From Epiperipatus broadwayi (lineage: Eukaryota > Onychophora > Udeonychophora > Euonychophora > Peripatidae), in assembly GCA_028023455.1 (NCBI GenBank), contig JAQFVV010006271.1:2375335-2439334 (forward strand): a stretch of 64,000 nucleotides of DNA. The letters are read 5' to 3'. Numbering within the stretch: position 1 is the stretch's first letter; every line of letters starts with the position of its first letter. The notes below the pieces were generated by a model. It was not told the DNA's origin. It did no database searches and saw nothing but the letters and a program-made list of their open reading frames with translations. Shown piece after piece: positions 1-11,379 of this stretch. The translations under genes and the position numbers were made by a program.

Positions 1-862
1 TTTTATTGATTTTCATTCTTATTAATATAAACTATATTATCATTTAATATTTTATATACTAGAATATTAAGACTGCTAAAGACTTTATGACATCAATGAA
101 ATTTTAAAGCAGTTCTTAATAATGTAAAAATATTTTGCTAATGACCATTTAAGATGCTAAGAATGAAAAGTTTGTTAAAAAGACTCAAACATTTTAAATA
201 TTTTTCAGAAAGTATATTTAGAAGTATCTTTATTTTAATAATGTCACATCTCTAAACAAATGATTTTCTTTGAAGTAGTACACCTTTTAATGAATAGACT
301 ATTTGAATTCTGAATAGTGCAACCTGTTAGTAAGAATGGAATTTAATGTTTGAATGTTCTTTTTGCCTACTTTCAAATTGTCCATTATATCAATCTTTTG
401 CAAGTACTTTTTTTTTGTAAGAATTTGTGGGATTTTTTTTTGTGCATGTGTACTTGGGTTTTTTGGATGTTATGAATCCAATTTATAAATTAGTCCGGGA
501 GGGGCATTGTTTTATGTCATGCCAAATGATTATATTTTTTAATGTGAGGTCTATTACGTCACTTCTTATTTTGCAACTTTTAATATTGAAATGGTATTCT
601 TTACTTATCATATCGTTTCACCTACTATGTTCCATAGTAGTATGTTTTTCTTAGTTTAAACCCCTCCAAGTCAGCTTATATTAATTAAAAGCAACTTAAT
701 AAAATAATAGGTAAATACGTGTATGGGCGTATATTTATATAAATGCGAACTTAAAATAATACTAGCTGATATATATATAAAGCACGCATAATTACGAATT
801 TAAAGTTATAAATTTAAATTATAAAGGTAAACATTACTTGGTCCATGGGTTTTCACACATAC
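1..862. other. AT-rich spacer, no gene seen
   Basis: Non-coding AT-rich DNA with homopolymer T and A runs. The only open frames are short and T-rich with no recognisable domain. I see no RNA gene or element boundary here. Confidence 0.6.
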
Positions 863-870
863 ATATATGC

Positions 871-1308
871 CAGGGGTCCCCAACCTTTTTGCACTTAAGA
901 GCACATTCCATAATACCGGCCAGGTGGCGGGCACCATTTATTTTTTATCTGGACATAATTGCTGAGATATTCTTGACTTCGTTTACGAAGAAGCCAGAGT
1001 TCATCACATCACATCACATGTAAATTTATAGTTGGATATTGTTAATAATACACATAATGTACAAAAAAATATTTATTTCAAAAATTAAATTTTAACATAT
1101 AATTGACGTTTATATTTTTACGCTGTAAAAGTATAGTATGCCCTACAATTTGATTACAATATAATACAATAATTCATAAAAAAAATTCAAAAATTAAATT
1201 TATTTGTATCAGATAAATAATTTTTTATCGTGTTCGGATAGCGGCGGGCACACATAAAACGGTCTGCGGGCGCCATGGTGCTCATGGGCATAGGGTTGGG
1301 GACCCCTG
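871..1308. mobile_element. hAT-like MITE (438 bp)
   Basis: The ends are perfect 15-bp terminal inverted repeats, CAGGGGTCCCCAACC at the left and its reverse complement at the right. They are flanked by an exact 8-bp direct repeat, ATATATGC, at 863-870 and 1309-1316. CAGGGG-type ends with 8-bp target duplications are characteristic of the hAT superfamily. The interior is short, has no transposase frame, and keeps GC-richer subterminal parts (for example near 925 and 1245-1275), so this is a non-autonomous copy. The exact duplication argues for a fairly recent insertion. Confidence 0.9.
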
Positions 1309-1452
1309 ATATATGCAAAGAGAGTAGCAAGGTTATAGATTTTTAAGCATTGCTATTTTTTTAAATTATTCAATTCTAACTTATCCAAAATTTGCTTTTC
1401 TTTGCATAAGAGTGACAATTTTGAAGTAACAGATTCACATATATTGAGAAAT

Positions 1453-1760
1453 GGGGGGGGAGCCAATTTGTTTTTCCAATTTGTATTTTACTTATTTTGG
1501 AGCCATTTCAATTTATTGCTTGGGGGGGGGGTGTATTTTGTGTTTATTTTTGAGCCATTTCAATTTATCGCTGGGGGGGGATTTTATGTATTTTTACCGA
1601 TTTTGTGTGTGTGTACTTTTTTAAAATTTACGTTATTTCACTTGATTTTTTATTTACTTTTGATGTCTTGCCTTAGGCAAACCATTTTTTTACTTGATTT
1701 TTACTGACTTTTGATGTCTCACCTTAAGCATTTTAACTCCACAGGTCTCAGCGATTTCTG
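1453..1760. repeat. G-run minisatellite and adjoining tandem units
   Basis: Three G runs of 8-10 nt (1453-1460, 1522-1531, 1573-1580) are each linked to a GAGCCATTTCAATTTAT-type segment, giving a diverged 51-69 bp repeat. From about 1640 to 1740 a second repeat follows, with two copies of a TTTTGATGTC...CCTTAGGCA unit. The open frame across 1402-1707 is a product of these repeats and is not called as a gene. Confidence 0.6.
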
Positions 1761-2323
1761 GACTGCCTCAGGCGTTTTAATTTCCCATTGATTTCAGCCA
1801 TTTTGGATAGAAATTTATCAGTTGTATGCTTCTTTGTGGTGCTGTGTCACCTAGCAGCCACAGTATGTGTAATCAAAAACTGCCATTTTTTCATTATATA
1901 TATAATCAATACTTATCAATTTGTGTGATTTTTGCTGCAATCTATTGGTTTCCTTCTATGTCAATGAGTTTTATATATTACTATTATTTGGGTGTTTTCA
2001 TCTTCCGCAGCTATTAGCAAAAACACTGATGTTTTTTTTATAATTTTTATTTCTATTTCAGCCTTTACATGCAGGTAATCATCAAAGATATTAAACACAC
2101 ATCTTATGATTAAATAAATTAATCAAAATAGAGACAACATCAAAATCCAATTTTTATTATCACCTACAATTATATATCCTAGACATTATAACTATTTTTA
2201 TCATTATTAATTTGATTGCAATTAATAATTTTTATTTATTTATTTAAAATATTGTTCATCTATTATTCTTAAGCATGTTGGAAAAATAAAAAAATGTTTA
2301 AAATTTTAAAACATGCTGAATGG

Positions 2324-2614
2324 GATAAACAATGAGCATTGCCATTTGCTCAACAAACTTTGCAATAAATGCTTAGCTAGAGAAAGCATTTAAAATATGT
2401 CAGGACCCCAAACCTCTAACCAATGGTTTTGTGTTTTGGCACTCCTCAGAGAAGCGCTAGGGAAGCTTCTGTGTCTGGAGCTACCCTAGCACCTCTCTGA
2501 GGAGTGCCAAAGCATGAAACCATTGGTTAGAGGTTGGAGGAGTGTGTGTGTTTCCTGACAGATATAAGCATTTGTCACAAAGCTTGTTGAGCAAATGGCA
2601 ATGCTCATTGTTTA
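2324..2614. mobile_element. Foldback element
   Basis: A 30-nt segment starting ATAAACAATGAGCATTGCC (2324-2353) recurs inverted at 2585-2614. The arms continue inward: CCTCTAACCAATGGTTT and GGCACTCCTCAGAGA near 2413-2450 are mirrored near 2490-2535. The whole segment can fold into one long hairpin. There is no coding capacity. A short direct repeat resembling TGAATGGGATA lies at about 2316 and 2680. This is a MITE-like or foldback element of unknown superfamily. Confidence 0.75.
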
Positions 2615-2649
2615 TATCTTACAAGCTTAAAAGAATGGGGTCATGTGAT

Positions 2650-5330
2650 CTATGACTCTATTTTTTTTATTTGACTATGTTGAATGGGATATTTATTTAA
2701 ATCTTTGGTATTTTTGCAAGTTTTTCTTTTTGATAATTTATGCTACCACTATTATTTTAAAAAAAAATCTAACACACACATATATATCATTTAAACAAAT
2801 AAAAATATTTATCAATATTAAGTGATCTGTTTATATATAATAATTCTTTGATAGATTTTTCTTATTACATACATAAGATTCGCATGTAAATGACAAAAAA
2901 ATCAATAATTTATAAACATAAAATCAAAAACAAACATTATATGATTGTATGTGTTAAGAATTACAAAGAAAATGCTAACAAATTATTGATATATAAATAA
3001 ATCTTGTCTTAATAATGACAGAGGTAAACATTTTTATTTGTTTAAATAATATAAATGTATTAATTTTGAATAATAGTCCATAAGCTATGAAAAAAGGGCA
3101 GTATTCCAAAAATAATGGAATAATTTGTTTCATAATCAACAATGTGTCTTTATCACATTCTGATGGTGTTGTTATTGCTTTTGGTTTTTCTTTTCTAATT
3201 TGCAGTTCCCACAATATTACTTTGTTGGTTTGCATTTATTTAATGGAAGATATTGGAAACTAAAATCATTACTTTAAAAAATAAAACTGAAAATGTCAAT
3301 ACCATGTAGATATCACTCAGACATTACACATATTTCAAATTTCAAAAGAGCCAACAATACTACTGATTGGCAGATTCTTTGATAATTCAACATTTTTTTT
3401 CTTAAACCCATTTTCTTTTTTATGATTTAATATTTTTTAAAAAAAATATTTAAGAAATACAGCAAATATATGGTCGGCAAAAAAATATAATTTTTTTTTC
3501 TAAAATTATTAGTTTGCTACTTAACATACTATATGATTACAATTTAATTGTGAATTGGGCTTGAAGGAAGTTATGATGATATAAATATAATATTTTTTTA
3601 ATGATAACTTGTAAAACATAAAACTATTATTAAGCTATTTAAAAAAAATAATGGATATTATTTTAAATAAAGTTTCAAGTCTATGAAATATTGAACAAAT
3701 ATTTAATAAATGTTTGTAATGTTATTTTTACACACATATATAAATACATTTTTTAAATACAGAAAAATAAAAGGATCATAAGGACTACATACTTTTGCTT
3801 TATTACATTACTTTATATAAATTATATATATATTCATTATAAATAGAACTTTCCAAATAAGTGATGGTTAACTTTTATTTGAAATACTAAAAAAAAAATC
3901 ATTTTAGAATCACTGCAAAATTTTAATTAATTTAAAAATATAGGAATGCTTTTTATAAAACGAAACAAATAATAAATTTGATCGATTTGATCCTTGACAG
4001 AAACAAACAAAAAAAAAAAAATGCTGAAAAAAAAACAACCCAAAAACAACATTACATAAAAATTAGATATTTATTGGGCTAATAATCAACCACAATGTAC
4101 ATTTTATCAACAATAAAAACACACAAAAAATAATCTCATTTAATATTTATTTATTTACAATTCAATTGAGTGGATTTATTGTATAAACAGATGGCAGAAC
4201 AAAATAGATATTCTTAGTATTTATTTTAATTACAGAAATAATTTAATCTTTTATTGATTTAGGCAAAAATTTTTTATACACAAAGCAATTATTAACAAAC
4301 ATCATTGAGCGATCTGTAGTGGTTCTAACCAGGAGATAGATGCAATATTGCTTTATTGTAATTCTGCCATTGTAGATGCAAATTTATCAACTACATGGTA
4401 CAACTAAATAAACGAGGGCCTTTAGATTACATTTTGAAATGAATAAGTGTAACGACCATCGATGATCCTAAATCTGTCGATAAGACTCCATATAATATCT
4501 AGAATAACCAATTCCACCTGCTTTTAAAATTATATCTAAAAAAAAAAAGTTTCATAAGAAGGCTATAATTTTTTAGTTATACAACAGAATTCATGGTTGA
4601 GCAGCAAAAATATAAACTTAAAGAGAAATGTTATTGATGATGAAACAAAATTTTAGATTAATAGTAAGTCTGATTTATTTTAAATTTTTTTACGTTTTCT
4701 GTGAGGTAATTATCTGTTTGAGGAATAGATGAAATGATACAAAGCAACTGAAAGAGATATTAAGTGTATTTGCTTCCCTATCAAAATAAAATAGTGCAAA
4801 ACTTCCAATAAAACGTAAATTTAAGTTATTAATAGATAATTATTGATTGGCATTCAATTCATTTTTCACTTGACCCCAATGATTGATTTAACTTAATATT
4901 TTATTTTAAAAATAATTTTACTAAAATTCTTCCAAAAAAATTTCCAATTTCATATTCATTATTTAGATCAACTGTAGTTATATATATTTTTTTTTGTCAG
5001 GAGAAAGATTTTTACAATTTCTGAATGATGTTGGTTTCAACGGTTTCCATTATTGTTTTAAATTTTTAATGAGGAAAATAAAAATTACTGAACACTATTG
5101 GACAATTCAGAAGATTCATAATGAAACAGCTATCTGAAAAAAAATAATCTTAAGACTGCTAATATAATTTTAAATTTATTCAGCCTGGATTTAACTGCAG
5201 GCAACGAGGATGATAGACAAAAGTATTACCATCTGATCATACTTTTGTAAATTACATAATTTGCTTTAAATAGCAATTTTGATAACTGTATTAAAATTCT
5301 GAGGTTTTAATAATCATCTATATTAGAGAT
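2650..5330. other. AT-rich spacer downstream of the zinc-finger gene
   Basis: Long AT-rich stretch with many homopolymer runs and no open frame of interest. The part next to 5330 may be the 3' flank of the minus-strand zinc-finger gene. No repeats with clear ends were recognised. Confidence 0.55.
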
Positions 5331-5336
5331 TTTATT
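5331..5336 (-). promoter_or_regulatory. Candidate polyadenylation signal
   Basis: Reads AATAAA on the minus strand, 18 nt beyond the TGA stop of the zinc-finger ORF. In a genome this AT-rich the hexamer is common by chance, so the call rests only on position. If used, the 3' UTR would be extremely short. Confidence 0.3.
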
Positions 5337-5354
5337 TTAAAAATGTTTAACATA

Positions 5355-7148
5355 TCAAGAGAAGCAAATAAGAATCTGAAGAGTATCATGATCGGTGAAA
5401 TGACTAGCTTCATGATTTTCTAAAATACTTCTATCTGTATTCTTATAATCACACAAATAACACTTAATGTCTTCAGTATTAATATAACAATTTTCTCCAG
5501 TCCATTTTCTTTCTTGATTATAAAGTTCTATCTTCACAGAAGAGTCACTTACATGCATACTTTTTTCATGACTTTCAAAAGCATCTTCTGTAATAGTATG
5601 ATAATCACTCAATTTAAAATGGTAATTATTTTCTCCTGCATGAACTCTTTTGTGTACTTCTAACTGATTTTTATGAACAGCCTTGTAGTTACATAATTTA
5701 CAGCAAAATGGTATTTCTCCTGCATGAATATTTTCATGAATTTTCAAATTAATTTTTTGAGTGGCCTTATAATCACAAAATTTGCAGGCAAAACCTTTGT
5801 TTTTTATATGAATTTGTTCATCCATTTTTAAAATACTTTTTACACTTGTGTTGTAATTAAACAAACAGCTGAAAAAAGGTTTTTCTCCAAAATGAATAAT
5901 TTTATGTATTTTTAAAATACTTTTTATGTTGGTTGTGAAATTACACAAATTGCATTGAAAAGATTTTTCTTTTATATGAATTTTTACATGTCGTTTTAAA
6001 ATACTCTTTTTTACTGCTTGATAACTGCATAAATTGCATTGTAATGGTTTATCCCCTGTGTGGTGATATATATGCAATTTTAAACTACTTCTTACATGAG
6101 TTTTGAAATTGCATAAAGGGCATTCATAAGGTTTTTCTCCTGTATGAGTTCTTTCATGAATTTTTAGCTGACTTTTTACAGCAGTTTTGTAATCACAAAA
6201 ACTGCAATGAAAAGGCTTTTCTCCTGTATGTTTTCTTATATGAACGTCAAGGCTACTTTTTAGACTAGTTTTGTAGTCACACAAATTACAATGGTATGGT
6301 TTGTCTCCTGTATGAGTTCTTTCATGTTTTATTAAACTACTTTTAACAGCAGTTTTATAAGAACAGAAGCTGCACTGAAAAGGTTTTTCTTCTGTATGAT
6401 TTTTTACATGTACGTTAAGACTACTTTTTACAGAAGTTTTATAATCACATAGACTGCAATGGTAAGGCTTATCACCTGTATGAGATCTTTCATGTATTTT
6501 TAAATTACTTTTTTCAGCAGCTTTGTAATTACAAAAATTACATGAATACGGCTTTTCTTTTGTATGTGTTCTTTCATGCCTTTTTAAACTACTTTTTACA
6601 GCAGTCTTATATTGACAAAAGCTACAAGAAAAGGGTTTTTCTCCAGTATGAATTCTTTCATGCATTTCCAAACTACTCTTTACTGTAGTTTTGTGAGTGC
6701 AAAAACTACACTGAAAAGGTTTATCATCAATATGATTTCTTAAATGCAAATTTAGTTTATATTGAGCAGTAGTCTTATAATTGCACAAACTGCAATGGAA
6801 AGGCTTTTCTCCTGTATGAATTCTTTGATGTATTTTTAAATAACTTTTTTGAGCAGTCTTGTAATCACATGAATTGCAATGGAAATATTTGTCTTTCATA
6901 CAATTTCTCTTATGATTTCTTATATCTCCTTCCCAAAAAGTCTTGTAATCACATAGTGTGCAGAAAAATGGTTTGCTTTCTCTATGACTATTATTTTCAT
7001 GTTCTATTAATTGACTATTATCAGTGGTCTTATAATCACATAAAATACAGTAAAAAATATTTTCTTTTGGAGTATCTGTTTGAGTGATATTATTGTCAGA
7101 ATAATAATATTTGAACAGTTTTTCTTCTGTGTAAATATTTTTAGCCAT
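5355..7148 (-). CDS. C2H2 zinc-finger protein, about 19 fingers
   Basis: A single open frame of 597 residues beginning at an ATG. It contains 19 finger units from residue ~32 to ~585, most with the linker H-T-G-E/D-K-P and the pattern C-x2-C-x12-H-x3-H. Nearly all read CxxC(D/N)YKT, a form seen in ZFX/REST-like finger arrays. Finger 2 ends in H-x3-C. Two units are degenerate: one around residue 455 keeps only part of its ligands, and one around residue 530 has lost both cysteines. The N-terminal ~30 residues show no KRAB, BTB or SCAN domain. The likely role is nuclear DNA or RNA binding. On the minus strand the sequence just before the ATG ends in TACAAGAA, so a splice acceptor with an upstream non-coding exon is possible. 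The helix positions that read DNA are unusually uniform between fingers. Confident as a coding gene; the target is unknown. Confidence 0.9.
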   Translation of the reverse strand: MAKNIYTEEKLFKYYYSDNNITQTDTPKENIFYCILCDYKTTDNSQLIEHENNSHRESKPFFCTLCDYKTFWEGDIRNHKRNCMKDKYFHCNSCDYKTAQKSYLKIHQRIHTGEKPFHCSLCNYKTTAQYKLNLHLRNHIDDKPFQCSFCTHKTTVKSSLEMHERIHTGEKPFSCSFCQYKTAVKSSLKRHERTHTKEKPYSCNFCNYKAAEKSNLKIHERSHTGDKPYHCSLCDYKTSVKSSLNVHVKNHTEEKPFQCSFCSYKTAVKSSLIKHERTHTGDKPYHCNLCDYKTSLKSSLDVHIRKHTGEKPFHCSFCDYKTAVKSQLKIHERTHTGEKPYECPLCNFKTHVRSSLKLHIYHHTGDKPLQCNLCSYQAVKKSILKRHVKIHIKEKSFQCNLCNFTTNIKSILKIHKIIHFGEKPFFSCLFNYNTSVKSILKMDEQIHIKNKGFACKFCDYKATQKINLKIHENIHAGEIPFCCKLCNYKAVHKNQLEVHKRVHAGENNYHFKLSDYHTITEDAFESHEKSMHVSDSSVKIELYNQERKWTGENCYINTEDIKCYLCDYKNTDRSILENHEASHFTDHDTLQILICFS

Positions 7149-7149
7149 T

Positions 7150-9150
7150 TCTTGTATTTTACAAAAAATCAGCTTTTGGCATTAAAAACACAAAAAGTGT
7201 ATATTTTGTCCATCAAATATCTAACCATAAAAACATAAAAGGAAAAATTATTCGTATATAATGTATAATGCATAATTATTATTTTTTTTGTGTGAACAGA
7301 TAAAACACTATTAAAAATATGAAATTTTTCTACCAATTTTCTTAAATTTTTCAGAAGATTTTAATCATTTGATAATAATTAATTTCTGTTTATCTTTTAT
7401 AATAAACTTATCTGTACAAAAACATTTTATCTTATTTAAAGACATAAAACCATTGTTTTATTATAAATGTACTGATAATTATTCAATTTTTACTAAAAAT
7501 TAATTCTAATAACCTTTAGAATCATGTAGTATTATAACAGTAAAAAAATATATTTTCTAAAACAATTAGTAAAAATTTATATTTAAAACTATATATAAAC
7601 ATTTTCTTATTACATTAGAAGTTTTACAACATAACAAAGAGTCAGAGAAAAAAACAAAATTAATTTTGTTTTCAGATTTAATTATTCTTACTCTATAATA
7701 TAGAGCAAAATATGAGAGATACAGTTTGGGTCCAAAATCTTTACTTTTGTAGTACATCATTCTACTACAGCAGCAAAATGCAAAATCATAAAAATCGCCA
7801 AATACATAGGAGTTTATGAACACTTTTTTTTAAAAAAAAAAGAATTCTATTTCACATTTGTATATCTTTAATTTTCAATTTTACAATAACAATATAAAAT
7901 GACAATAATAGATTTTATCAGCAGACATTTTTTCACAAAGTTCTAGCTTATCTTGTAAATATAATTTCACAATGAATTTGTTAAATTATTTTCTTTCGGT
8001 GAATTAAAAAACCAACATTGAAAAACAATATGTATTATCTGATTGGCAGTATTTTATTTCACTGACAAATCAAATTTATGTTTTTCAATATAGGCTTACA
8101 TGTTGCACTTTGACACAACAGTCAATATCATTAAATAATAAGAAACAATGCTGAGGATTTTGTGATAAGTATGATTCCAAATAATAATCAACCTAAGAAT
8201 CAAGAAGTTGATAATCTTCTTATAAAATATCACATACTAATGAGGCAATGGAATTCATTTGCACAAAAATAAACAACTTGTCTTATAGCTTTAGTCATTA
8301 TGCAATCATTGTGCTTTTAAGAAACTTCTGCTGCTTCAAATATAGTTTTACGATAAAAATTAGAGCTAACCTAAACAAAACAAACAAAAATTTTTAAATA
8401 AGCAGTTATATATACATATATATTGACAAAATATTTTCATAACAATAAATATCTAATACTTTTAGAGTTTTTCCATATATAAAAGCAGATTATTTATATA
8501 GAGAAATATCAATAGATGGATGGATTTTGATCATTAATTACATGCAGCTATTCATGGTAAGCAAGATTTCTGGCTGCCATTTTAATAATATCACTTATTT
8601 TTGTCACTACAGCAACAATTAAATTGATATAAAATTGCAATAAGACAATTTTAAAAAAACAAAAAAAGTAAAATGTTTATTAAAGTATTTTTTATCATTA
8701 ATATAATTTCTATTAAATAAAATATCAACTTATCAGGATGACTATATGTAATCTTTGTAAAATTCTCTCTCTTTTTTTTAACAAAACTTTATTGTTAGAA
8801 CTATTTAATTTTTCATTTCTATATCAAAATCTTCTAAAGTCCCTGCTGTTAAAGAAACATCTTAAGATTAAATTAATAATTTAAATACAATCATTTTTCA
8901 AGAAAAATAAATAGTCATAATAATGAAATAATGAGAGGATATATTTTTAGAAAAAAGATATAGAATTAATGGTAAATATTTTTTTTTTAAAAAATAAGAT
9001 CCTGGTAAGAAGATTAAATCGACTTTAATAAACATAATGAAAAGAAAGCCAAAAATTAAAAATTCTTTATAGATTTGAAATGCTATCCTAATAATTTCAT
9101 ATCAGTTGTTTATTAATATTAAGACTGATAAGGCAAACAAATTTTTGATT
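7150..9150. other. AT-rich spacer upstream of the zinc-finger gene
   Basis: AT-rich non-coding DNA. It should hold the promoter or a 5' non-coding exon of the minus-strand zinc-finger gene, but I see no CpG-rich patch or clear promoter motif. Confidence 0.5.
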
Positions 9151-9159
9151 TTGATAATA

Positions 9160-9396
9160 GTGTTGTTAAAGGATTTTTGAATTCTTTAATTTCTTTAAAA
9201 GGGTTTGTCAATTTTGATAATTATACTGATTCATCTTCTTTCCAGGTTTAAAAAACCAATGAATAAATTTCTAGTGCAGAATAGTTGGGTGTATGGGAGT
9301 TTTGATGTAGATAATATGTATCAATCTGTTAATAGATTGAGCAATATTGATGTTCTTACTTGTGCATTATCTAATAATGAATCTGCCTGGAGATAA
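9160..9396 (+). pseudogene. PLE-like reverse-transcriptase scrap
   Basis: A 63-codon open stretch contains S-F-D-V-D-N-M-Y-Q-S-V, which resembles the S-L-D-V-T-E-M-Y segment of the better preserved Penelope-like RT at 41.8-42.0 kb, in the RT block holding the first catalytic aspartate. Upstream codons are broken. About 1.1 kb downstream, between 10.5 and 11.1 kb, several further short frames on the plus strand could belong to the same decayed element, but I cannot assign them to a domain. Assignment rests on one motif. Confidence 0.4.
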
Positions 9397-9825
9397 AATT
9401 AATGGGCAATTATTCTGGTGACATTTTCGTCAGTAATATTTACTTAAAGTTTCAGTTTATGATGTCATGGCAACCAATAATCCTGACATGACTAATCCAT
9501 ATCAAATAAATTGACCCTTTCCTTTCCATTTTAGAAGATATTAAATGGTTCACTCTGTCATAGTGACCACCCCCCTGTCCACACACACACACAATATATA
9601 TATACATCATTTGTAAGTAATACAGTTTTATATTTAAAAATACATTTACTTTATATATTCGTGTTTTTTTTTTTTAAATATAATGTTAAACTTGCATCAA
9701 ATGTATTGCATTATTTATAAGTAATTTTTTTTTTAAATTTAAAAATAGTGATAAAAGTTATATTTGTGGATTTTTTAAAAAAAGATAATCAACATATAAA
9801 GTTAAACTTACAGTTTATCATTTTT

Positions 9826-9927
9826 TTTTCTCATGTATCATAGCATCAGCCGGGATGCGAACCTGCTATCCTGGGACAACTGCTTGTAAAGCAGCTGTCG
9901 CTGACCTCTCGACCACCAATGCTTGAC
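9826..9927 (-). mobile_element. tRNA-derived SINE, copy 1
   Basis: Read on the minus strand this is a tRNA-like sequence ending in an A-rich tail. The acceptor strands GCATTGG and CTGATGC pair over 7 bp with wobbles. The D arm is GTCG/CGAC. The anticodon arm is GCTGC/GCAGT around the loop TTTACAA. A long variable region follows, then a T arm with the B-box-like GGTTCGCATCC. Mismatches in the T stem show it is not a working tRNA gene. It is bracketed by a 16-bp target duplication, ACAGTTTATCATTTTT, at 9810-9825 and 9928-9943. It has only the tRNA-like head plus a short tail, about 100 bp. Confidence 0.85.
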
Positions 9928-10073
9928 ACAGTTTATCATTTTTAAATAAAGGTATCATTTTATTTTACAGTTCACCATTTTTTTTTTAAGATTAAAAACA
10001 GAATTGAAATCTAAAACTTTGTTACAACTCTCCATTTAAAAAAATGTTTCAGAGTTCTTTTTCATATTTCTCT

Positions 10074-10271
10074 CTTTTTCCATAATGAATATATCTATCC
10101 ATCATTAGAAAGTATGTTGTTTAGACTTGAAGTTTGCCAATATATGTGGAATATGATGGAGCAAAGCACTGTAGTATGCCAGGAAAGAGAAGGATGACTA
10201 CTATGACACATCACAAGCACCTGTTTTATTTAGTATCATAATATATTTTTTCCTTTTTCCATAATGAATAT
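10074..10271. repeat. Insert bracketed by 19-bp direct repeats
   Basis: CTTTTTCCATAATGAATAT occurs exactly at 10074-10092 and again at 10253-10271. The 160 bp between them are unlike either flank and hold no recognised RNA or coding frame. The arrangement fits a short retroposed insert with a target duplication, or a local duplication. Confidence 0.5.
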
Positions 10272-11379
10272 GTGTCTCTATTTTTTTTTATTTTTAGATT
10301 TGACCTTTCATATTACAATTGCTATGATGTATTACTCCTGGTGACATACTATTCTAAATTTGTGATATGTTTAAAATAATGCCTCCATGGAATCTGCAGA
10401 CATATTTTATCGATTAAGTTTGTCCACACATTCCTTGGAGGTGTTATTTTAAATATATCACAAACTTAAGAGTAATATGTCACCAGAATAATAAGTCATA
10501 GTAGGAATAATACCAAAGAACCAATTAATGTTATTAAGGATTTGCTTATGTTGTTGGAGAATTCTACATATTTTACTTATAGTAGAAAGTTTTATAAGAT
10601 TAAAGAAAGGTGGATATTAGATCATATTAATTCATTTTTAATTAGCTCAGTTTTTACAATTATTAGGAAAAATTAATGATAGTAAAAATAAACATTTGAA
10701 ATTGTTTGCTGGACATGGTAAAGAGTTTGCTTTTAACAACCCGAAAATAAATTGGTAAAATTTATTAAATACATTTGTTTAATTTTTTTATAAGCTATAT
10801 TGAAAGAAAGGAGATAGACTTTGTTCAATTAAAGATTTTGAATGTATTAGCTGTAAAAGATTTAATGGTTTGTTATATAATCATTATATTAAAAATAAGG
10901 AATTATGTTTACTATTAGATCAGACAGCTATCAATTTATTATTTTTTTTAAAAAGCGAGCTATAAAGAGTTTTTATTATATATAAAAAAATAATTCCAAA
11001 AGTACAGCTTTGTTTCAAAAAGGGCAATTTTATAAAGATTATATCAGTATAAGCTATTCTGATTATTTGATTAAGGATATTTTATTTAAAAAATGTTAAT
11101 ATTCATAAGAATATTTTCCAGTCAATGTGGCAAAGCAACTAATGTTGAGAGTCAAAAAATTTAATGGAAAAATCATGTCCATATTCTGTGGCACTTTACA
11201 AGTGAAAAATGACTCTTCTGAGAAAATTAAAACTGGTATTAGATAAGTTAAATACACAACTTTTTATTAGACTTTACTACTTCAATGCTAGAAATTTCTA
11301 ATGCTGTCTATAAAGAATGTAACTGAATTCAGGAGTAGAAGCAAATAATTACAAAACAAGTATTTAAAAAAAATAATAT

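Larger units (their letters stand above)
9405..10499. mobile_element. Nested foldback region
   Basis: The inner palindrome spans 10325-10499: arms reading TATTACTCCTGGTGACATA and TTTGTGATATGTTTAAAATAA are mirrored after a ~50-nt centre. The outer segment AATTATTCTGGTGACAT near 9408 is also mirrored by the right arm near 10480-10495. The region therefore looks like an inverted-repeat element into which other pieces, including the SINE at 9826-9927, have inserted. Confidence 0.5.

Noticed and set aside
1402-1707. 101-codon ORF
   Set aside because: Made of the G-run minisatellite and T-rich tandem units; no start codon of standard type and no domain.
6869-7087. Plus-strand ORF inside the zinc-finger gene
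   Set aside because: Antisense shadow of the finger repeats.
9841-9925. Functional tRNA gene
   Set aside because: T-stem mismatches, an A-rich tail and a flanking target duplication show a SINE copy.
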